Positions 51,784 through 64,000 of a stretch of DNA of 64,000 bases are shown here, piece by piece. Positions within the stretch are counted from its first letter, which is position 1. Each line of letters opens with the position of its first letter. Source of the stretch: Anisakis pegreffii (Eukaryota; Nematoda; Chromadorea; Rhabditida; Anisakidae); NCBI GenBank assembly GCA_035041965.1, contig JAPYMA010001567.1, forward strand, positions 186,001 to 250,000, written 5' to 3'. The notes beneath the pieces are model-generated. The model had not been told where the DNA came from, did not search any database, and saw only the letters and a list, made by a program, of their open reading frames with translations. Both the position numbers and the translations under genes were made by a program.

Positions 51784-53002
51784 CACTTTCGATCCAACTA
51801 CTTGTTTTCAAGAGATGGGAAAAATCAATCGGCTTTTCGAAAAAAAACTGAACCAAAAAATGCAGAAAATATAAAGATTTAGTAAAAACAAACAGTATTT
51901 TCGGGCCAAAAAATATAAGCACCTACATAGCCATAAACAGTCAAGCAATCACTTACATATTGCGGTGCGATTAATATAAAGATGAGCAGCAAAAGCTGTC
52001 GTGATGAGCGTAACAATAGGATTGCGGATGGGATTTGGAGTGGATCTACGAATTTGGTATAGGTGAGTTTGGAAGATGGAACACGTGAAGAGATGTGGGA
52101 TATATTAGTGAACTGTGACGAGGACTGGATGAGAGTGGACTGATGACACGAGAGGGTGGAGTTGAATTTAAGTTGAATTCATCATCACGTTTGACGAATA
52201 CCTGGACATTCTTCTGGATGATAGAAAAGAATACAAAAACGAAGAATCAACTGATGGATGCATAAATTATAGTGATTAAATGACTGAAAAGTGAAATTAG
52301 AGCATCGAAACGTGGGAATGGGACGGACGATCTATCAAATTATGCATTGAGATATCCAATTGCAATCATCTTCGAAACTAAATGATTTTGATTTCGATAA
52401 TTTCGCAGTGAATACTTCCAATAGATGGTGAATCTGTTCAACGGATGAACGACAATGCTCAATCGTTCGTAAACCGCAAACAATCAAAATCTGTCTCTCT
52501 CTTGATCTCTTTGTTGATCCATCTATCCGAATGAATATGGTGATCAGAGCAGACCGTTTGACTGATCGATAATTTCAGTGAGACGGAATCAATCCGCGAA
52601 TTTCCATGCCCTCTATCCAATGCAGTTCAATTCTTCTAGCTTGAGTTTATCCTATCTAGTTTTCTTGATACGTCATCGATATCATCGACACATAGATATC
52701 ACATGAATCATGAACAGCTTCATCTCTGATTTCTTTGATCCACGAATGAATCAAGTAGTTCTTAAATTGGCAGGACTAACTGGTCAGCATGTGCAGTTTT
52801 CAAAAATATGATTGATTAGATTGAAAATGCATCCGTTTCATAAAGTTCATGATGAAGTGATATTATTGGTGTTGTCATGCTTTCAGGTATCAAACATACG
52901 TTCTGCTATGATTTCCTATTTCAGTGTTCCACAAATTTTTGATGATTTTCTTCTCCTGCCTTCTGATTCATTAAAGGAAACGATGAATTTTTGATTGTGA
53001 AG

Positions 53003-53158
53003 ATCAAAATTTAACGAAAAAACTGAGCGTGAATATGCTATGCGTTTTCATGTTTATTCGGTCATTTTTGAAAAGATACTGATGGAATTCCTCGAAATCC
53101 GGAATTCCTTCAAACATCGAGTAGCCCCAACGGCAGAAAGTCTTCTTAAATGGCATCA
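53003..53158 (+). CDS. Candidate exon, unknown gene
   Basis: A GTGAAG acceptor and a strong CA|GTAAGT donor frame 52 open codons. The peptide (SKFNEKTEREYAMRFHVYSV, then FEKILMEFLEIRNSFKHR) is helix-like and not low in complexity. An ATG lies in frame at 53040. No neighbour exon in matching phase was found, so the call rests on composition and the donor. Confidence 0.25.
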
Positions 53159-54031
53159 GTAAGTTGAATAATCTTCAGTACTGACAAAATTTCGAAATTT
53201 TTTCACTACTAAATCGTTTGATATCAACAAATACACTCTCTTCTCATCATTTTGTGGAATTCTCAGAATTTATCATGAATCGTCGAATATTTCCACGAGA
53301 AATAATCCGAAAAAAAGTTTCATTTCTAGTCAACACGTCACTTTCCTTGCACTCAAACTATGCATGTTGATAAAACGGTTGCATAAGCGACCAACGTCTA
53401 ATACCATTAATCCAATTAAAAGTATTCCAATTGAAAAATAAGTTCTTTGCAAAGAATGAGATCAATGAGTTCAATCACAAAAGTGAAACAATGTTTATTT
53501 GATCTAATGAACGATCAGCAATTCGATTCAATCACCTAAAAGGAACAACTGGTTTTCAGTTTCATTTGATTTCCTTCTCTCCAATCCCATCCCCTTATCC
53601 ATATGCAATCTCGACGATAACGAAACGAAGTGTCACAGCCAGTTGATTCGACAATAAATCCGAAAACTCTTCCATGTGCATATGACCATGTGATAAACTT
53701 GCTTCGTTCTTTATCCTCACTCTTACCCACCCCAGCGCACTACTCCGGGATTATTGTCGTCGTCATTCATAACTGGTTCCTTGCATCTTCATTCCATTAT
53801 CACTGTTCACTTCATCGCAATCTTTTGTTGAAAATGAATCGATAAATATGCATCTCACCATTGTAGTAATATTTGGTGCATTTCTCCGAAAGGATATTGA
53901 AATCTATATCAAAACTTAGAAGATTTTATGGTCGTACGGGAATTTTCTGGTTAACTGTAACAAGAAACATCAAAACATTCAAACAAAGACAGCGGAAAAG
54001 AATTTGAAAATGAATTCTTAAATCATTTTTT

Positions 54032-54508
54032 TCAAATCTCTAGTGTAGGCAATTCGTTCGGAAAGAAAATAATGAACGACTGAAAAGATGAAAAAGGATG
54101 AATAAAATAAGTGAACGGATGATGCTTGTGAAATTTATATGAAGACAAAAACATAAGGATAACATTCACTGAAGAAGAAATCTCCGTGAGAACAACTGAA
54201 TGCATGAGTGATTCCAACAACGAACAGCTTCCCATCATAATACACAATGACTTTTTAAGAAATTTTATGAATTCGTTAAAATTATGAAGAATTTCGCTTG
54301 ACACATTCACTTTCTCGGTACTAAAATTCCAACTGAATATACGTAAATTTCTATGTAGTTTTCGTCTCATACTCAACCATTTCCTTTTTGAAATAATATC
54401 CCTCAGTTCCAATTTATTACAATGATCATTATGTGCTGCACATGTCTCGTTGCACTGACATATAATAGAACAACAACGACACATTGTAAATAAGCGCATT
54501 TCAAACAT
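54032..54508 (-). CDS. Unassigned 158-codon open frame
   Basis: Starts with a Cys-rich stretch (CRCCSIICQCNETCAAHNDH) and continues with Ser/Phe/Ile-rich sequence ending near LPTLEI. It is one of the longest uninterrupted frames in the window, but it has no recognised domain, its second half is low in complexity, and there is no splice or promoter support. It may be a chance frame in AT-rich DNA. Confidence 0.15.
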   Translation of the reverse strand: MFEMRLFTMCRCCSIICQCNETCAAHNDHCNKLELRDIISKRKWLSMRRKLHRNLRIFSWNFSTEKVNVSSEILHNFNEFIKFLKKSLCIMMGSCSLLESLMHSVVLTEISSSVNVILMFLSSYKFHKHHPFTYFIHPFSSFQSFIIFFPNELPTLEI

Positions 54509-55631
54509 CGTGAAAATTGAAATTCCGTGTCATTTATGAACCGTATCAACTTCAAATATTAATCCATGAGAAATCCATTCACTTTTATAATTTCTAAAAC
54601 ATATTTACATTCCACAGTCAACTTCACATTCACGATAAAAGAAAATTTTTCTCACTTTAAGCACAAACCAGTACTTGACTGAATGGTTTCTGGGACGTTC
54701 GATTCATCATCATGTGAAATATCATGCATCGTTATTGCATGGATGTGGATAAACATTATTGTTAGTGCGTCAGTTGTCGAAAGAAATCACCGGATCGATT
54801 TTGTGATCGTTTTTGCGAAGTATCATTATTGGATTATTCATTTGAAAGTGATCATCATCACAAATCAATCTTAGATCAATCACTTTTCGATGAATCAAGT
54901 CAATTGCTGATTCGATGAAATCAGATCCGCTCAAATCAATAATCGAACCATCAAATCACATCAGTTCATTTCAGTATGAACCAACTAATCCAGTTTATTC
55001 TCCATATTCTATGCTGAATGCAAATCGTTTGTAAGGATATGCAAATTCTGCAGGCAGGCACGAATGAAAGCTGCAAAATGAATGAAATAAAATTTGTGAT
55101 TGAAAACGATTTCATGTAGTTCAAAGCCAAATGAAGACAGAATAGCAACTGATGATATTAACAGTCGGATTCAACGCCATGGATCGAACGAAGAAAATCC
55201 AGTTTTCGAAAGATTCATAACGATCTGAAAGTCGCAAATAAGAAAGTGAGTAGATAATGTGAAAAGGATTTTCGAAATCCGCAAAACTGTTCCAGGCAGT
55301 TGTAAGAGTAAATGACAAGCACGGCATGATCGTTTTGCAAGTCACGATATCTTTTGAACTAGAATTCGATTACTTTGAGCATTGAAAAATCATTCAGTTG
55401 TGATCGAGAGTTGCCGATTGTAGTGACTAAAGCATTTCTGTCATAGATTCTAGATGTTGTGAAGCTGGAGTTATAGAAAATGATTTGATTATGTATCCGA
55501 AACGAAGCAAATATCTGAAACAATGACCGTGTTCCTTGTGCCTTATGACTCTCAGGTTACTGCTTCATAGTTTTCAAGCAGTGCAATTTATTTCAATGCA
55601 CCCATCAACAATCTTGGACGATAGTGCTTAA

Positions 55632-55829
55632 TTGACGAGATATAGTCAAACTTTTCAAACTACTTCATACTCCGGAGACATTCAGTTATACCACCGATTT
55701 CTATCTGTGAATTTGATCTCTCCGTCGATCAACGATAATTATATGTGGAAATCAGTGCAGATGGATTTCCAGGTGATCCAGAAGCTTAGTTTCGAGCATT
55801 CTGATGAATCGTTTGTGTTATCCAGGTCG
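55632..55829 (+). CDS. Candidate exon upstream of smc-3, unknown
   Basis: An open stretch of about 65 codons with protein-like composition (SVNLISPSINDNYMWKSVQ, LSFEHSDESFVLSR) ends at possible donors GTCGGT (55826) or GTAAGA (55830). It does not continue into smc-3, whose own start fits the family exactly. The gene, if any, is not recognised. Confidence 0.2.
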
Positions 55830-56754
55830 GTAAGATGTTCAACTATAACTGTTATATGAAGGTGTTCCGCTCAAAATGCTTTATTGCAAAGAAAGAGAAC
55901 ACAATCACACGTTTTCGGCACTTCTTTTTAGAATTTCTACAAACTTCAAGGTCATATTCTGATAAATAGTAATCCATGTTACGAACAAATTCATTTGAAA
56001 AATCGAGCGATCGGCTGTATAAACTCTGTCAGCTGTGGAGAAATGCTAATTGTAAGATTTGCTAAGTTACTTTAGAGTCCTTATGACTCGCCTCAATCAA
56101 ACTTCCAAGTGGATCAAATTATTCGAAGCCTCACTATAGCGATTCAGATGCAGTCTCTTGAATTGCACTGTGTGAAAACATCCAAAGGTTTGCAATACAG
56201 TCTACTGGATGCCTAGCTTTATGAAATGTTCAATTGTTCAACCAAAGGATATTCAGTTCAATCGTTATGCAAATGTCTGTGGTCAGTTCAGACTCGTTAA
56301 ATTAAACTCGAATCTTACAAGCAGTTAATCCATTGATGTCTGTTTAAACTTCGCTAGATTTGTTCAGCATTCAAGCAAGAGAGATAGGCTCATCCACTGT
56401 GCACGTAATTGGCATAGTGTCAGTGTGAAATTGAGATTTTGGCGCGCTAGTGCAACGACAATTTTGATCTGTAGTTAGAATTGTGAAATTTTCCGGATTT
56501 TTGAGCAGGGAAAGGGATACGAGTTATCCGGATATCTTTCCGGATATAGCTGGGATCTGGAATTCAGTGCATAAACTTTAGTTCTCAACTATAAGCTCAT
56601 TTCTGTTCGTAATCAAGGTGTTTCTGTAGAGTATTGTTGATTGTAATATTATGAAATGTCCAAGGTGTTCGAAAACGAGTTCTGTTTCCGTTCGTTGTAA
56701 TTGTTACTCGATTAACTCAACTTTGTTATTCTAAAAAATCCGAGTGGTTATTTC

Positions 56755-56819
56755 AGGTATCAAGATATTCAAATTCCACGTTAAATGGGAACACTGTTGC
56801 ATTAATATCCTCAACAACA
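56755..56819 (+). promoter_or_regulatory. smc-3: smc-3 5' leader after a TTTCAG acceptor
   Basis: GGTTATTTCAG precedes the start codon by about 64 bases and is a good acceptor for a spliced leader or for a 5' UTR intron. The frame is open between acceptor and ATG, but the SMC3 family begins MYIK, which places translation start at 56820. Confidence 0.5.
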
Positions 56820-63921
<7,102 letters not shown>

Positions 63922-64000
63922 GTTTTCATTTGTCGTTTTTGTTTAAACTCGTGATATTCAATCGTTTTCTGACATCTTCTAATTGAAGATGTCAGGAAAT

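Larger units (their letters stand above)
51784..56819. other. Intergenic region between the lipase gene and smc-3 (divergent)
   Basis: No conserved gene was recognised. Candidate exons with decent splice signals are listed at 53003-53158 and 55632-55829. A 158-codon minus-strand frame (54032-54508) and a hydrophobic minus-strand stretch with a GTAAGT donor near 51965-52060 are unassigned. The region also holds the lipase promoter and first exon, and the smc-3 promoter. Confidence 0.55.

Noticed and set aside
50880..51874. Plus-strand frames of 131 and 117 codons over the lipase gene
   Set aside because: Shadows of lipase exons; the minus-strand reading carries the family motifs and splice sites.

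Overview
This is a eukaryotic, AT-rich window with spliced genes. The protein set and the gene style point to a nematode: spliced genes with AG acceptors one to a few tens of bases before the start codon (consistent with spliced-leader addition), a 186-residue engrailed protein the size of C. elegans CEH-16, and a secreted nematode-type class-2 lipase. The species cannot be named from the sequence. From memory, the C. elegans counterparts of four of the genes (stim-1, the NIFK-like T04A8.6, ceh-16, smc-3) all lie on chromosome III, so this looks like a piece of the same ancestral chromosome; that needs a lookup.

Layout: 1-11.8 kb is mostly non-coding AT-rich DNA with microsatellites, a few unassigned candidate exons and a decayed LINE tail. 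11.8-23.1 kb (+) holds a STIM gene, the ER calcium sensor of store-operated calcium entry. 26.6-32.6 kb (+) holds a NIFK-like nucleolar RRM protein. 32.6-39.8 kb is intergenic, with a 5'-truncated RTE/BovB-like reverse transcriptase (38.4-39.2 kb, - strand), hairpins and a short tandem repeat. 39.8-47.6 kb (+) holds an engrailed homeobox gene whose homeodomain is cut by a 6.8 kb intron. 49.2-51.8 kb (-) holds a secreted lipase. 56.8-63.9 kb (+) holds the first 25 coding exons of smc-3 (cohesin), which runs off the right edge.

The genes are not an operon and share no obvious pathway. They are unrelated conserved metazoan genes: calcium signalling, ribosome biogenesis, patterning, lipid metabolism and chromosome cohesion. 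I rebuilt exon chains by hand from splice sites, reading phase and family knowledge. The STIM, NIFK, engrailed and visible SMC3 chains stay in frame throughout and give whole codon numbers (697, 406 and 187 codons including stop, and 944 residues for SMC3), which supports the boundaries.

I found no clearly new biological system. The most interesting points are the STIM gene's optional 61-codon exon and its tail, where an apparent stop codon overlaps a splice donor; the lipase's unusual active-site elbow (AHSMA instead of GxSxG); and several unassigned candidate exons that may mark lineage-specific genes.
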